Positions 47,957 to 56,649 of a DNA stretch of 64,000 bases are shown in pieces. Position 1 is the stretch's first letter; each line of letters opens with the position of its first letter. The DNA lies in the NCBI RefSeq assembly GCF_004117875.1, contig NZ_RAHW01000010.1:79248-143247 (forward strand). Reading direction: 5' to 3'. A program made the translations under genes and the position numbers. The stretch comes from Geomonas oryzae (GTDB lineage: Bacteria > Desulfobacterota > Desulfuromonadia > Geobacterales > Geobacteraceae). The notes under the pieces were generated by a model, which saw nothing but the letters and a program-made list of their open reading frames with translations, was not told the DNA's origin and did not search any database.

Positions 47957-49522
47957 CTATAAAGCATCCTGGTTCCCAGTCAAACCGCGCCTGTTTGATA
48001 CAGTCACGAAGACAGTGGCACCGAGCGCGATGACTGCGCAGAGCCAGCCGATCCAGTCGCCAACAGCGCCGTAGACTGTTTTCCCCTCCAGAAGCGGCAC
48101 CCGGTCCACAAGCACCTCCCTGGTCCAGACACCGGTGCGGCTCGTGATGCGTCCGGCCGGGTCGACGAAGGCGGAGATCCCGGTGTTGGTGACCCGCACC
48201 AGGGAGCGGCGGTTTTCGATGGAACGAAAGCTAGCGAGAGCCAGGTGCTCCATCGGTTCCGTGGAGTTTCCGTACCAGGAGTCGTTGGTCAGGTTGAACA
48301 TGACCGCCGGGGTCCGCCCCTCGCGCCCCCCGCGCATCAGCTTCCTGATATGGGTGGGGAAGATGTCCTCGTAGCAGATGCTCACCGACAGGAGGTGCGG
48401 TCCGAGTTTGAGCGGCTCGACGCTTTTCCCGGAGAAGAATTTGCTGCTGTACGGGGACCAGGAGTACAGGATCGGGAAAACGTCGCCGAAGGGGATGTAC
48501 TCGCCGAAGGGAACGAGTACGGTCTTGTCGTAGGTCCCGAGGATCTTGCCCGAGGCGTCGGCAAGAAGTGCGCTGTTGTAGAAACGGGTCTCCCCCTCCT
48601 CGTTCAACTGGAGGCAGGCCCCGAAGAGCAGCGGAACCTTCAGGTCACCGAGGGCCCAAGTCGGTATGGTCCCCTCGCGCGAGGAAAGCCCCAGGCTCAG
48701 CACTCCCTCCGGCCAGACCACGAGGTCGGCCTTCTTCGCCGCGAGCAGTGCCTTCGACATATCGCGGTGCTCCTGCTGTATCGCTTCCGGCGAAAGGTGG
48801 AGGTCGGCCGCGCCGCGGTTGGTCTGCACGAGACCGACGGTTAGCTGCTTGGCCCCGGCGACCTTGCGGTCCACCTCGCGGATGCGGAACTCGCCGTAAG
48901 CGACCACAAGAGCCAGGGTAACCCCGAGCGCAGCCGCCGCGCGCCACGGCATCCCTTTACCTTCGAGCCGGCAGGCAAGGAGGCGGTACAGCGTCGCGTT
49001 GATGTAGACCACGAGGAAAGAGACGCCGAGGACACCGGCGAAGTCGGCGATCTGGGTGAGGTGCGGGACCTTGTACTGGCTCGCGCCCAGGTAGTTCGGG
49101 AATACCTCGGGCCAGACCTTCTCCATGGCGGTCCAGAGCACGGGAGCGATCCAGACCAGGTGGCGCTCCTGTCCGCGGGTGAGGAGACTCACCCCCCAGG
49201 CCCAGGCCGCCAGCACGACCCCGTTGGCCGCAGCCAAAAGGACGAGTCCGATGACGCCGACCGCCATTGGGGCACCGGCGAACTGCTGGAACATCTGGAT
49301 GATCCAGTAGAAGCCGCCGCCGTGTCCCACGATACCGGCGACCCAGCCGAGGAGGAAGGCGCGTCGCGGGCGCACGTCGCGGATGGCCCAGAGAAGCGGG
49401 AGAAGAAAGATCCACTCGAGGTAGAACTGGTCGAAGCCGGCGTAACCCAGGAACATCAGGATGCCGGTCAGAATGGCGGCGCCCCAGGGAGCAAAGGGGT
49501 GGGAGTTGCTGGAAGTAGTCAA
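47957..49522 (-). CDS. lnt: Apolipoprotein N-acyltransferase
   Basis: A 521-residue inner-membrane enzyme. About six N-terminal helices precede a periplasmic nitrilase domain (from about 225) and a last C-terminal helix. The nitrilase triad is visible: Glu in VVWPEGVLSLG, Lys in YDKTVLVPFGEYIP and Cys in VSICYEDIFP. It adds the third acyl chain to lipoproteins before Lol export, which fits the lol genes elsewhere in the window. The start is TTG at 49522 with AGAGG at 6 nt; the longer frame upstream lacks a ribosome site. Confidence 0.93.
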   Translation of the reverse strand: MTTSSNSHPFAPWGAAILTGILMFLGYAGFDQFYLEWIFLLPLLWAIRDVRPRRAFLLGWVAGIVGHGGGFYWIIQMFQQFAGAPMAVGVIGLVLLAAANGVVLAAWAWGVSLLTRGQERHLVWIAPVLWTAMEKVWPEVFPNYLGASQYKVPHLTQIADFAGVLGVSFLVVYINATLYRLLACRLEGKGMPWRAAAALGVTLALVVAYGEFRIREVDRKVAGAKQLTVGLVQTNRGAADLHLSPEAIQQEHRDMSKALLAAKKADLVVWPEGVLSLGLSSREGTIPTWALGDLKVPLLFGACLQLNEEGETRFYNSALLADASGKILGTYDKTVLVPFGEYIPFGDVFPILYSWSPYSSKFFSGKSVEPLKLGPHLLSVSICYEDIFPTHIRKLMRGGREGRTPAVMFNLTNDSWYGNSTEPMEHLALASFRSIENRRSLVRVTNTGISAFVDPAGRITSRTGVWTREVLVDRVPLLEGKTVYGAVGDWIGWLCAVIALGATVFVTVSNRRGLTGNQDAL

Positions 49523-49697
49523 AACGACCTCTGTTTTTTGTTGATGGCGCCTCGCGCGCCCCCGCACGATACCACAACGGCATGACAACCACAATCCGGC
49601 AGGGCGCCGGCGCAGGCCGATAGATGTGCTTGAGAGGAACCTGACCCTTTCCTACACCTTTTGCCTGGGAGGCACGCCTTCACCGGCGGCATCTCCC

Positions 49698-49730
49698 CCC
49701 ACCAGCCCACCAGCCCACCAGCCCACCAGC
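49698..49730. repeat. Short tandem repeat ACCAGCCC
   Basis: About four consecutive copies of the 8-nt unit ACCAGCCC, followed to about 49797 by degenerate TCCAGCC and TCCCAG units. The whole gap 49523-49812 upstream of lnt carries only this low-complexity sequence and no gene. Confidence 0.75.
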
Positions 49731-49812
49731 TTCCAGCCTCCAGCCTCCGGCATTCCCATTGCTCCCAGGCTTCCCAGTCCTCCCATGATTCCCAGCTTTT
49801 CCCCAAATAAAA

Positions 49813-49834
49813 AGGGCGCCCTAACAGGCGCCCT
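49813..49834 (-). terminator. Terminator of the glycine-zipper lipoprotein gene
   Basis: An AGGGCGCC / GGCGCCCT stem followed on the minus strand by TTTTTATTT, just after the stop at 49839. Confidence 0.85.
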
Positions 49835-49838
49835 CTTC

Positions 49839-50369
49839 TCAGTAACGCTCCGGATAGTAATCCGGCGGCACCGAGTACACCCCCGGAGGTGGCGGAGGAA
49901 CATAACTCCTCACGCGGCGCGTCTTGCGCACGCTCCCCGGAATCTGGTTCCCCTTGGCGTACATGCACTGCACGTAGGTGTTGTCGTAGCGCCGCTGCGC
50001 CTCGTAGCCGTAGACCCGGCCCGCCTCGGAGCCGCTCGCCGCACCGAAGAGAAGGCCGGTGCCGCCGCCGATGGCCGCCCCCGCCCCCGCATTGCCGCTC
50101 GCCGCGCCGAGAGCCGCCCCGACCCCGGCACCGATGGCGGTCCCCACCACGGCGCTCGTCGCGGTGTTCTGGTTCGCCGTATCCTGCGGACTCATGCCGA
50201 GTTGCTGCTCGGCATACCTGCGGCAGACGGCATCCTCAGCCATGAACTGCTCGAAGGTCTTCCCCGGCGCGGGGAGCACGCGGACGCTCGGCCCAGTCGG
50301 CATGGTTACGCACCCCCCCAGAACCAGCAAGGCAAGCAGCGAGCAAAAGTTGGTCAAAGTCCTTGTCAT
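49839..50369 (-). CDS. Glycine-zipper lipoprotein
   Basis: A 176-residue protein with a lipoprotein signal (LLALLVLGGCVTMPTG, cysteine of the lipobox). A short domain with paired cysteines (AVCRRYAEQQLG) precedes a long Gly/Ala zipper (AIGAGVGAALGAASGNAG...). The tail ends PPPPPGVYSVPPDYYPERY. Proteins of this type sit in the outer membrane or periplasm; a precise role is not known. The start at 50369 has AGGAGG at 7 nt. It follows the Tyr/Pro-rich gene by 2 nt, so the two form an operon. Confidence 0.75.
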   Translation of the reverse strand: MTRTLTNFCSLLALLVLGGCVTMPTGPSVRVLPAPGKTFEQFMAEDAVCRRYAEQQLGMSPQDTANQNTATSAVVGTAIGAGVGAALGAASGNAGAGAAIGGGTGLLFGAASGSEAGRVYGYEAQRRYDNTYVQCMYAKGNQIPGSVRKTRRVRSYVPPPPPGVYSVPPDYYPERY

Positions 50370-50371
50370 GA

Positions 50372-50881
50372 TCATTCCTCCTTGTCTTCCTGTTCCTGGC
50401 TGGGCGGCGTCGTGTCCGGCACCACTTTCAACCACCCTCCGGGGCAGCGCTCCACGTAGGGATAGTACCCCTGCGGTTTGCGGCAGTAGTACCAGTACTG
50501 CCCGCCTTCTTGCTCCTGCTGCGTGTCGGGGGAGATGTACTCCTGCGGCTCCTGCGGCACGACGACGGTCGGTGGGGAGTAGTAGTACGGATAGGCTGGG
50601 TAGTTGTAATAATACGGGTAGAAGAAGGGGTCATAGTACCCCCATCCCGGTCCGATCCAGATGCTCCCCGAGAAGTGAGAGTCGTGCCGGGGCCCCACGT
50701 ACCGCGTATAGCTCCCGCGGCCGCCATAGGTAACCGATCCGCCGGAGCGCCCTACCGAGCGAGTGACAGCCCTGTCACCTCGTCCGCCGGAATCAGCATG
50801 ACTGGTCGCGACGGTTGAAGTTATTGACGCTGCAACAAGAAACAGTGGAAGAAGCAGGGTGCAAATACGGTGGCTTTTCAT
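50372..50881 (-). CDS. Secreted Tyr/Pro/Gly-rich envelope protein
   Basis: A 169-residue protein with a signal peptide (to about ATSHADS), a Gly/Arg/Ser-rich part, and a striking Tyr/Pro region (DPFFYPYYYNYPAYPYYYSP). It ends in a conserved-looking block WYYCRKPQGYYPYVERCPGGW. Two cysteines could form a disulfide. This C-terminal block recurs in small secreted proteins of many proteobacteria, but I know no function. The ATG at 50881 has GGAGG at 7 nt. The 250-nt gap upstream (50882-51131) separates it from the divergent cytochrome gene and holds no gene. Confidence 0.72.
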   Translation of the reverse strand: MKSHRICTLLLPLFLVAASITSTVATSHADSGGRGDRAVTRSVGRSGGSVTYGGRGSYTRYVGPRHDSHFSGSIWIGPGWGYYDPFFYPYYYNYPAYPYYYSPPTVVVPQEPQEYISPDTQQEQEGGQYWYYCRKPQGYYPYVERCPGGWLKVVPDTTPPSQEQEDKEE

Positions 50882-51131
50882 GACGTGCCCTCCTTTTTCG
50901 CGGGCTTTAATGACCAACTTATTGTACAACGCCGCCGCTGTATCTGCAAAAACTAAGAAAGAAACCGCGGCACACGGCAACAGATCCTATCGATGCGACA
51001 TGAAAAGGCACCGCGTCCTTCACTCTGCCTGTCATCCCTAAAGGCGCCGGAGTCCGCAGTACGGTTTGACTTCCCCGGTGACCGTGGAAAAATTAGCGGG
51101 TTCCAATATTACACCCAAAAAGGAGCCTGGT

Positions 51132-52670
51132 ATGAGAAAAGACGCCACCGTTGTATCGTCACTGTTTCTAGCAGCAGCTCTCATCCTACCCGCCGTCAAC
51201 TCATGGACCGCGGAGGGGCAGCCCTCCCGCAAGGCGCCGCCGGACGCGGTGATGGAAGCCCAGACGCCGAGGGATGTGCCGGCGACCCGCCCTGAGCAGC
51301 AAAGGGGAAACCACGATCAGTCCGATATCTTCAAGGCGACGACAGCCGAGCCTTCGTCGACAGCATTCAAGAACCAGCCGGACGAGGGGAAGATCCTCGG
51401 GTTCAATTTTTACAGGGACCCGCTGGACGCGAAGAAGCCGATGATGACCTTCCAGGAGGTCTACCAGAAGGACTCCGCCGAAAAACCCAAGGTGATGGAA
51501 ACGCAGAGGCGGCTTCTCGAGGCGCGCTACGACCTGCGCCCGCGCCTGTCGCCTGACGTAAAGATGTCGCGCGGCAAGCCCATAGCCATGGGCCCCACGG
51601 CACGACTGGCAAAGGGCGCGACCTGGGAGAGTCTGGCCGCGATGAACCCGGCGGAGATGAGATCGAAGAACATCTTCCCCTACCCGCCGCTGCCCCATCC
51701 CAAGCAGGTGAACGGCGGCCAGGTCTTCCCGCAGATGCAGATCGACATGTTTCCGAGGCTGCAGCGCTTTGACGTCGACTTCGACCTTCCCGACGCCTTC
51801 CTCCCCGAGTTTCCACCGGCGATATTCCTGCAGAACCGCCCGGAGCTGGGGGACGTCTCGCGCGGCGAGGTGGTCTCCATCAACAACTACTACCGTCTCT
51901 TCAAGGACCTCCTCACCCCGGTCCAGCTGGACGGCCTGCGCATGCTGGTGACCCCCTTCCCCCAGGAGGAGTTCAACCCGACCGACGACCGCAAGTCCCC
52001 CCAGGCAAGCCTAGGCGTCGCCTGCCTCGACTGCCACGTGAACGGTCACACCACGGCACAGTTTCACCTAAGCCCCGACATCCGTCCCCAGGAGCGGCGC
52101 TTCCGGCTCGACACGGTAAGCCTCAGGGGGCTTTTCAACCAACAGATCCACTCCTCCAAGCGCAGCCTCCGTTCCGTGGAGGACTTCTCCGAATTCGAAC
52201 AGCGCACCGCCTACTTCAACGGCGATGAGATCCACGCTGCCAAAAAAGGGATGAACATCATCAGCCGGGTCCAGGTATCGCACATGGCCCAGATGCAGAA
52301 CATGTTCGACGTCCCCCCCGCCCCGAAGCTCGACCCCGCCGGCTTCCTCGACCCCGCCAAAGCGACCCAGTCGGAAATGGCGGGGCAGCAGGTCTTCTTC
52401 GGCAAGGGGAGGTGCGGCGTCTGCCATCCCGCTCCGTTCTACCTCGACCACATGATGCACGACCTGCAGCTTGATCGCTTTACCAGGGAGCCCGGCGACG
52501 GTCCCATCAAGACCTTCACCCTGCGCGGCATCAAGGAAAGCCCCCCCTACATGCACGACGGCCGCTGCCTCACCCTTGAGGACACGGTGAAGTTCTTCGA
52601 CCTGGTGCTCGGCTTGAGGCTCACCCAGCAGGAGCAAAACGACCTGGTCGCCTTCCTGAGGGTGCTCTAG
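51132..52670 (+). CDS. Di-heme cytochrome c peroxidase/MauG-family protein
   Basis: A 512-residue exported cytochrome. The signal peptide spans about 1-28. Two c-type heme sites are CLDCH (298-302) and CGVCH (428-432). The C-terminal TLRGIKESPPYMHDGRCLTL matches the CCP/MauG segment around the heme pocket. The ~270-residue N-terminal part before the first heme is unusually long for the family and includes EFPPAIFLQNRPELGDVSRG. It may reduce H2O2 or oxidise a protein in the periplasm; substrate unknown. The start at 51132 has AGGAG upstream. Multiheme electron transfer proteins are expected in Geobacter-type hosts. Confidence 0.84.
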   Translation: MRKDATVVSSLFLAAALILPAVNSWTAEGQPSRKAPPDAVMEAQTPRDVPATRPEQQRGNHDQSDIFKATTAEPSSTAFKNQPDEGKILGFNFYRDPLDAKKPMMTFQEVYQKDSAEKPKVMETQRRLLEARYDLRPRLSPDVKMSRGKPIAMGPTARLAKGATWESLAAMNPAEMRSKNIFPYPPLPHPKQVNGGQVFPQMQIDMFPRLQRFDVDFDLPDAFLPEFPPAIFLQNRPELGDVSRGEVVSINNYYRLFKDLLTPVQLDGLRMLVTPFPQEEFNPTDDRKSPQASLGVACLDCHVNGHTTAQFHLSPDIRPQERRFRLDTVSLRGLFNQQIHSSKRSLRSVEDFSEFEQRTAYFNGDEIHAAKKGMNIISRVQVSHMAQMQNMFDVPPAPKLDPAGFLDPAKATQSEMAGQQVFFGKGRCGVCHPAPFYLDHMMHDLQLDRFTREPGDGPIKTFTLRGIKESPPYMHDGRCLTLEDTVKFFDLVLGLRLTQQEQNDLVAFLRVL

Positions 52671-52690
52671 CCTTTAGAATGAACGAAAAA

Positions 52691-52720
52691 GAGGGGCTTT
52701 GCCTCGCGGCGGAGCCCCTC
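52691..52720 (+). terminator. Bidirectional terminator after the cytochrome gene
   Basis: A GAGGGGCT / AGCCCCTC stem with a 14-nt GC-rich loop, followed by TCCTTTTG. On the minus strand it is followed by TTTTTC, so it can also serve the convergent DUF4142 gene. Confidence 0.75.
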
Positions 52721-52745
52721 TCCTTTTGCCCTTTTGTCACCCCGA

Positions 52746-53273
52746 TTACTTCTTCGCGGCGCCCACCTTCTGGGCCATATCCTTCGCATGCTGCAGGTGC
52801 TGCTCCAGGGTCGGCAGGGTCTTGTCGATCCACGCCTTGATCTCGGGGTCCTTCACCTTCTTGCTCGCCTTTTTGAAGTCCTCGACGTCCTTCTTGTGGT
52901 CTTTCACCATCGCTTCCGCGTACTTCTTGTCGAACTCGTCGGCGGAGGTCTTCTGAAGTTTCTCGACCATCGCCTTGTGCTTCAGTTCCATCTTGGCGGG
53001 AAGCTTGTACTTGTTGCCCACCGCCGTCTTCAGCTCGTCGTTGGCCTTGCCGTGATCGGTCACCATCATCTGGGCGAAATCCTTCACTTCCTGTGACTTT
53101 GCCTTTTCCTTGGCCAACTGTCCCAGTTCGACCTCCATCATCCCGCCGCTCGCCGCCTTCTTGACGAACGACTTCTCGGACATGGTCAGCTTGTCAGCCG
53201 CCAGTGCCGGAAGAAGCATGCTGCAGAATGCGAACAGGGAAACCACCGCCATCCATACCAATCTCCTTTTCAT
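52746..53273 (-). CDS. DUF4142 ferritin-like periplasmic protein
   Basis: A 175-residue protein with a signal peptide (to about PALAAD). The four-helix DUF4142 core has FVKKAASGGMMEVELGQLA, KDFAQMMVTDHGKANDELK and MVKDHKKDVEDFKKA, with conserved His and Glu positions. The mature part is strongly lysine-rich. The function of DUF4142 proteins is unknown. Confidence 0.85.
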   Translation of the reverse strand: MKRRLVWMAVVSLFAFCSMLLPALAADKLTMSEKSFVKKAASGGMMEVELGQLAKEKAKSQEVKDFAQMMVTDHGKANDELKTAVGNKYKLPAKMELKHKAMVEKLQKTSADEFDKKYAEAMVKDHKKDVEDFKKASKKVKDPEIKAWIDKTLPTLEQHLQHAKDMAQKVGAAKK

Positions 53274-53334
53274 GTTGCCTCCTTTTGTGGCCGAAGCCGT
53301 GGGGTTTGTCAGATTAGCAAAATCTAACCGTGAA

Positions 53335-53362
53335 AAGGTATCCGGCTTTGGCTTCTTGTCAA
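53335..53362 (-). promoter_or_regulatory. Candidate promoter of the DUF4142 gene
   Basis: On the minus strand TTGACA (53362-53357) and TACCTT (53340-53335), spacer 16 nt. A small AGATT/AATCT palindrome lies just downstream of the -10. Confidence 0.45.
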
Positions 53363-53403
53363 CCGCTCCGGCACCTTCGCCCGGTTCGCGAAGGACAATA
53401 AAA

Positions 53404-53425
53404 AAGCGCCCCTAAGGGGGCGCTT
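53404..53425 (-). terminator. Terminator after the Fpg/Nei-like gene
   Basis: An AAGCGCCCC / GGGGCGCTT stem with a 4-nt loop, followed on the minus strand by TTTTTTATT. It lies 39 nt after the stop at 53464. Confidence 0.88.
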
Positions 53426-53463
53426 CAGGCTCGGTAACGGCGGGTCAGGAGGAGCGGAAGATG

Positions 53464-54249
53464 CTACTGGTACAGCAGTTGTTCCTCGGTGTAGTAGGTC
53501 CGCTTGGACTGGACGTTCTCCTTGAGGATCCTCGCACCGGTGGGGGAGGTCCTGAGTTCGGGGCGGTGCACCTTCAGAAACTCGCGGTACTCACCGGAGA
53601 CCATATCCGGGTGGCGTTTTCTCAACTCCGCGATGGCATCGTTCAAGACCGCCGGGATCGCCTCGGCGAGCGCCCGCACCGCCTCCGGGGGGAGCTTGCC
53701 GGCAGGGGATTTGGGGGAGATGCGCGCGGCCCAGAGGATCTCGTCGGCATAGGCGTTGCCGATGCCCCCGATCAGCGCCTGGTCGAGAAGCAAAGGCTTG
53801 ATCATGGCGCGGGGCTTCCTGGCGCACAACCGCTGCAGCTCCTCCTCGGTGATCTTTAGCGCATCGGGCGCTTCCTTCTCGGCGCCGGGGTTCAGGGTGA
53901 CGCTCGCCCATCCCTTCTCGTCCGCCACGACAAGGGCGGTACCGTCGGCAAAGAGCAGGGTGAGCACCGGGTAGCGGACCTCCTTCGCCTCGGAAGGACC
54001 GGTGAGGGCGAACCCTCCGGTAAGCATCAGGTGGACTTTCAGCGTGTTGCCGTTGCCCAGGCGGAAGGTCACCTGTTTGCCGGTGCGCTCCACAGCGGTC
54101 ACCTCGGCACCAGCGACGGCGGCGGCAAGTTCCTCGGCGGCGGCGTTGAGGCGGCCCCTCCCGTGGTACTCGCCTTTCTCGATCCTCTTCCCCACGAGGG
54201 CCTTCCCAAGGTTTTCGGCATAGACGGTAAGATCAGGAAGCTCAGGCAT
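53464..54249 (-). CDS. Fpg/Nei-family DNA glycosylase lacking the zinc-finger cysteines
   Basis: A 261-residue base-excision glycosylase/AP lyase. The N-terminal catalytic PELPDLTVY carries the proline nucleophile after Met removal and the glutamate. HLMLTGGFAL and the helix-two-turn-helix GIGNAYADEILWAA follow. The C-terminal region that should be a four-cysteine zinc finger reads TSPTGARILKENVQSKRTYY, with no cysteine. It keeps the QSKRTYY part that parallels the GRSTYYC strand of Fpg. It is therefore a zinc-less finger type, as in NEIL1-like proteins. The start at 54249 has GAGGAGG. Confidence 0.86.
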   Translation of the reverse strand: MPELPDLTVYAENLGKALVGKRIEKGEYHGRGRLNAAAEELAAAVAGAEVTAVERTGKQVTFRLGNGNTLKVHLMLTGGFALTGPSEAKEVRYPVLTLLFADGTALVVADEKGWASVTLNPGAEKEAPDALKITEEELQRLCARKPRAMIKPLLLDQALIGGIGNAYADEILWAARISPKSPAGKLPPEAVRALAEAIPAVLNDAIAELRKRHPDMVSGEYREFLKVHRPELRTSPTGARILKENVQSKRTYYTEEQLLYQ

Positions 54250-54330
54250 GCTCCTCCTCGTGCCGCAGGCGGCGCTTTGATGTGCTTGCAGCGTAGTCGA
54301 TGATATCCCGGGTGTCAAAGCGACGGGTGC

Positions 54331-55263
54331 TCAGTCGGCGGCGGCCCCTTCGGCCTCGCAACCGATGCCGGAGTAGCGCTCACGCAGGCGCTTCACCGAA
54401 AGTGGAAGCACTACCGCGGCGAAGATGAGGGCGCAACCGGTCCATTCCTCGGCGGTGAGTCTCTCGCCAAGGAGAAGGGTCCCCCCGAGCATGCTCCAGA
54501 CCGGGTCCATCGTGTAGATGAGCCCCGCCTTGGTGGGGGTCGTGTAACGCTGATAGGCGTTTTGCAGGGTGAAGCAGACCACGGTGGGGAAGACGGCGCA
54601 GTACAGAAGCGCCCCCAACGAGACCCAGGTCACCGTTAAGGGGGGAGACGGGAGGGCGACGTTCAGCACGGCGCCGACCGCGGCCACGGTGGCGAACTGG
54701 ATCAGGCTCAAAAGGTAGACGTCCTCCGTGCCGACGAGCCTGGAAACGGCGATGATCTGCAGCGCGATGAAGAGGGCGCACAGGGTGGAGAGGAGGTCCC
54801 CCTGGTTGAAGCCGTCCACGCCCCCCTTGGCTAAAAGCCAGAGACCGGCCAGGGCGAGGAAGAGTCCTCCCGCGCTCCAGCGGTCCAGGCGCTCGCGCCA
54901 GAATGCGAAGCACAGAAGCGGAATGAGCAGAACGAACAGGTTGTTCAGAAAGCCCGCGCGCGAGACGCTGGTGCCGCTCACCCCGAGGACGAAAGAGAGG
55001 TTCGTCGCCGCGAGCGGCAGCCCGACCAAAACCCCGGTCTTGAAGGTGCCGCGGTCGAACCGTTTCAGGCGCGGCAGGCAGATAACCGCCATGAGAAGCG
55101 TAGCCAACGCGAACCGGTAAAAGAAGAAATCGAGCGGCGGGATCTCGCGGAAACCGATCTTGTTGAAGATGAAGCTGCCCCCCCAGAACACGGTGGTCAG
55201 TATCAGCCAGAAGGTCGCTCTGGCAGAGCGCGGGTCGTCTTGTGTCGTCGTATGCATCGGCAT
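54331..55263 (-). CDS. EamA/DMT-family transporter
   Basis: A 310-residue membrane protein with about ten hydrophobic helices in two EamA repeats (from WLILTTVFWGGSFIFNKI and from SLIQFATVAAVGAVLNVAL). The second repeat ends in the usual TMDPVWSMLGGTLLLGE segment. It probably exports a small metabolite or amino acid; substrate not inferable. ATG at 55263 has a poor ribosome site; the ATG two codons later is as good. It is divergent from the signalling operon. Confidence 0.84.
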   Translation of the reverse strand: MPMHTTTQDDPRSARATFWLILTTVFWGGSFIFNKIGFREIPPLDFFFYRFALATLLMAVICLPRLKRFDRGTFKTGVLVGLPLAATNLSFVLGVSGTSVSRAGFLNNLFVLLIPLLCFAFWRERLDRWSAGGLFLALAGLWLLAKGGVDGFNQGDLLSTLCALFIALQIIAVSRLVGTEDVYLLSLIQFATVAAVGAVLNVALPSPPLTVTWVSLGALLYCAVFPTVVCFTLQNAYQRYTTPTKAGLIYTMDPVWSMLGGTLLLGERLTAEEWTGCALIFAAVVLPLSVKRLRERYSGIGCEAEGAAAD

Positions 55264-55442
55264 ATTAAAGACAGGGGCAGGTCGATATGTCAACAGATGT
55301 TGTGACACAATTTCTCCCGCGTCGTGCCGCTCTTATCGGAGGCTCTCTTTTAAGCGCACCCGGTGCTAAAGAATTTTCGAGCGGGACCGATATGTGGGGC
55401 AGACACCATAAGAGCTGGTGCCAGCGCAGAGGAGGATCAATT

Positions 55443-55784
55443 TTGGCAGTGGTTCACATCGACAACCTCGCACCGGGCATGGTCCTCAGCCGCAACGTCT
55501 GTGACCGCAGCGGACGGCTCCTTTTGCCGGCCGGTGCCGAGCTCACCGACAAGCATTTCTCCATCTTCCGCATGTGGGGTGTCCTCGAAGTCGAAATCGT
55601 CGGGGAGACCATCACGGAGGACCCGGAAGCCCCCCCCTCCACAAGCACGGAGATCGATCCGGAGCTCCTGGCCGAGGCGCGCGCCGAGGTGGAGCACCTT
55701 TTCGTCTACAACGACCCCGAGCATCCCGCGATAAAGGAGCTGATGCGCATCTGCACCGAGAGGAGGGCGACCCGTGCTGCGTAA
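55443..55784 (+). CDS. Small protein resembling the N-terminal module of HD-GYP/HDOD regulators
   Basis: A 113-residue protein read from TTG at 55443, which has AGGAGG about 8 nt upstream. The frame is open another 52 codons but without support. The core HIDNLAPGMVLSRNVCDRSGRLLLPAG resembles the small beta domain found before HD-GYP domains. The last 11 nt overlap the HDOD gene, so the two are translationally coupled. I infer an accessory role to the HDOD protein; function otherwise unknown. Confidence 0.72.
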   Translation: MAVVHIDNLAPGMVLSRNVCDRSGRLLLPAGAELTDKHFSIFRMWGVLEVEIVGETITEDPEAPPSTSTEIDPELLAEARAEVEHLFVYNDPEHPAIKELMRICTERRATRAA

Positions 55785-56649
55785 ACCCCAACTCTCCGTC
55801 GAGCACATGGTTGAGGATGTCTCCACCATACATTCGCTCCCGCTTTTCTACTCGCAGCTTTCCGAGGCGATCGATCACCCCCGCAGCTCGATTGGTGACA
55901 TCGCCAAGATCATCTCGGAAGACCAGGGGCTCACCGCGAGGATCCTAAAGCTCGCCAACAGCCCTCTCTTCGGCTACTTCTCCAAGATCGACACCATCAC
56001 CCAGGCGGTCACCATCATAGGCGTACTGCAGGTGCGCGACCTGGCCCTCGCCCTTTCCGTCATGGACGTCTTCAAGGGGATACCGGAAGACCTCGTCAAC
56101 ATGGAGCAGTTCTGGAAGCACAGCATCGCGACCGGCCTGGCTGCCAGGACTCTCGCCACCAGCCAGCGGGAGGCGAACCTGGAGCGCTTCTTCGTCGCCG
56201 GCATCCTGCACGACGTGGGAAGGCTCGTCATGTACGTGAGGGTCCCGGAGATCTGCCTCGAACTCCTCGAGGAATGCCGGAGCAGCGGCATGATCCTGCA
56301 CTGCGCCGAACGCGAGCGCTTCGGCTTCGACCACGCCGACGTCGGCGGAGCCCTCCTGAAGCGCTGGAAGATCCCGCCGCGCGTGGCCGAGCCGGTGGGG
56401 ACGCACCACAACTGCAGCAAGGCGGACCAGTACCCCCGCGAGGCCTCCATACTGCATTTCGCCGACATCATCGCCCACGCCATGCAGATCGGCAACAGCG
56501 GCGAGATCTTCGTGCCGCAACTGGACCACGCGGTCTGGGAGCGGCTGCAGATCTCCTGCTACTTCCTCCCCACGCTTATCAAGCAGGTGGACACGACCTA
56601 CGAGCAGACGGTCTCGGTCCTTTTCGGGGGTGAAGATGGCGCCCGATGA
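55774..56649 (+). CDS. HDOD-domain signalling protein
   Basis: A 291-residue protein with a full HDOD domain (about 15-210). The core is [27 protein letters not shown], with [13 protein letters not shown] and [18 protein letters not shown]. The degenerate HD residues suggest a protein-interaction role instead of phosphohydrolase activity. The start is GTG at 55774, overlapping the small gene; the end overlaps the hybrid kinase start by 14 nt. HDOD proteins commonly work with two-component systems. Confidence 0.88.
   Translation: MLRKPQLSVEHMVEDVSTIHSLPLFYSQLSEAIDHPRSSIGDIAKIISEDQGLTARILKLANSPLFGYFSKIDTITQAVTIIGVLQVRDLALALSVMDVFKGIPEDLVNMEQFWKHSIATGLAARTLATSQREANLERFFVAGILHDVGRLVMYVRVPEICLELLEECRSSGMILHCAERERFGFDHADVGGALLKRWKIPPRVAEPVGTHHNCSKADQYPREASILHFADIIAHAMQIGNSGEIFVPQLDHAVWERLQISCYFLPTLIKQVDTTYEQTVSVLFGGEDGAR

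Noticed and set aside
50985..51131. Possible c-di-GMP riboswitch before the cytochrome gene, as often seen in Geobacter
   Set aside because: The leader lacks the conserved GEMM core and receptor elements; nothing convincing folds.
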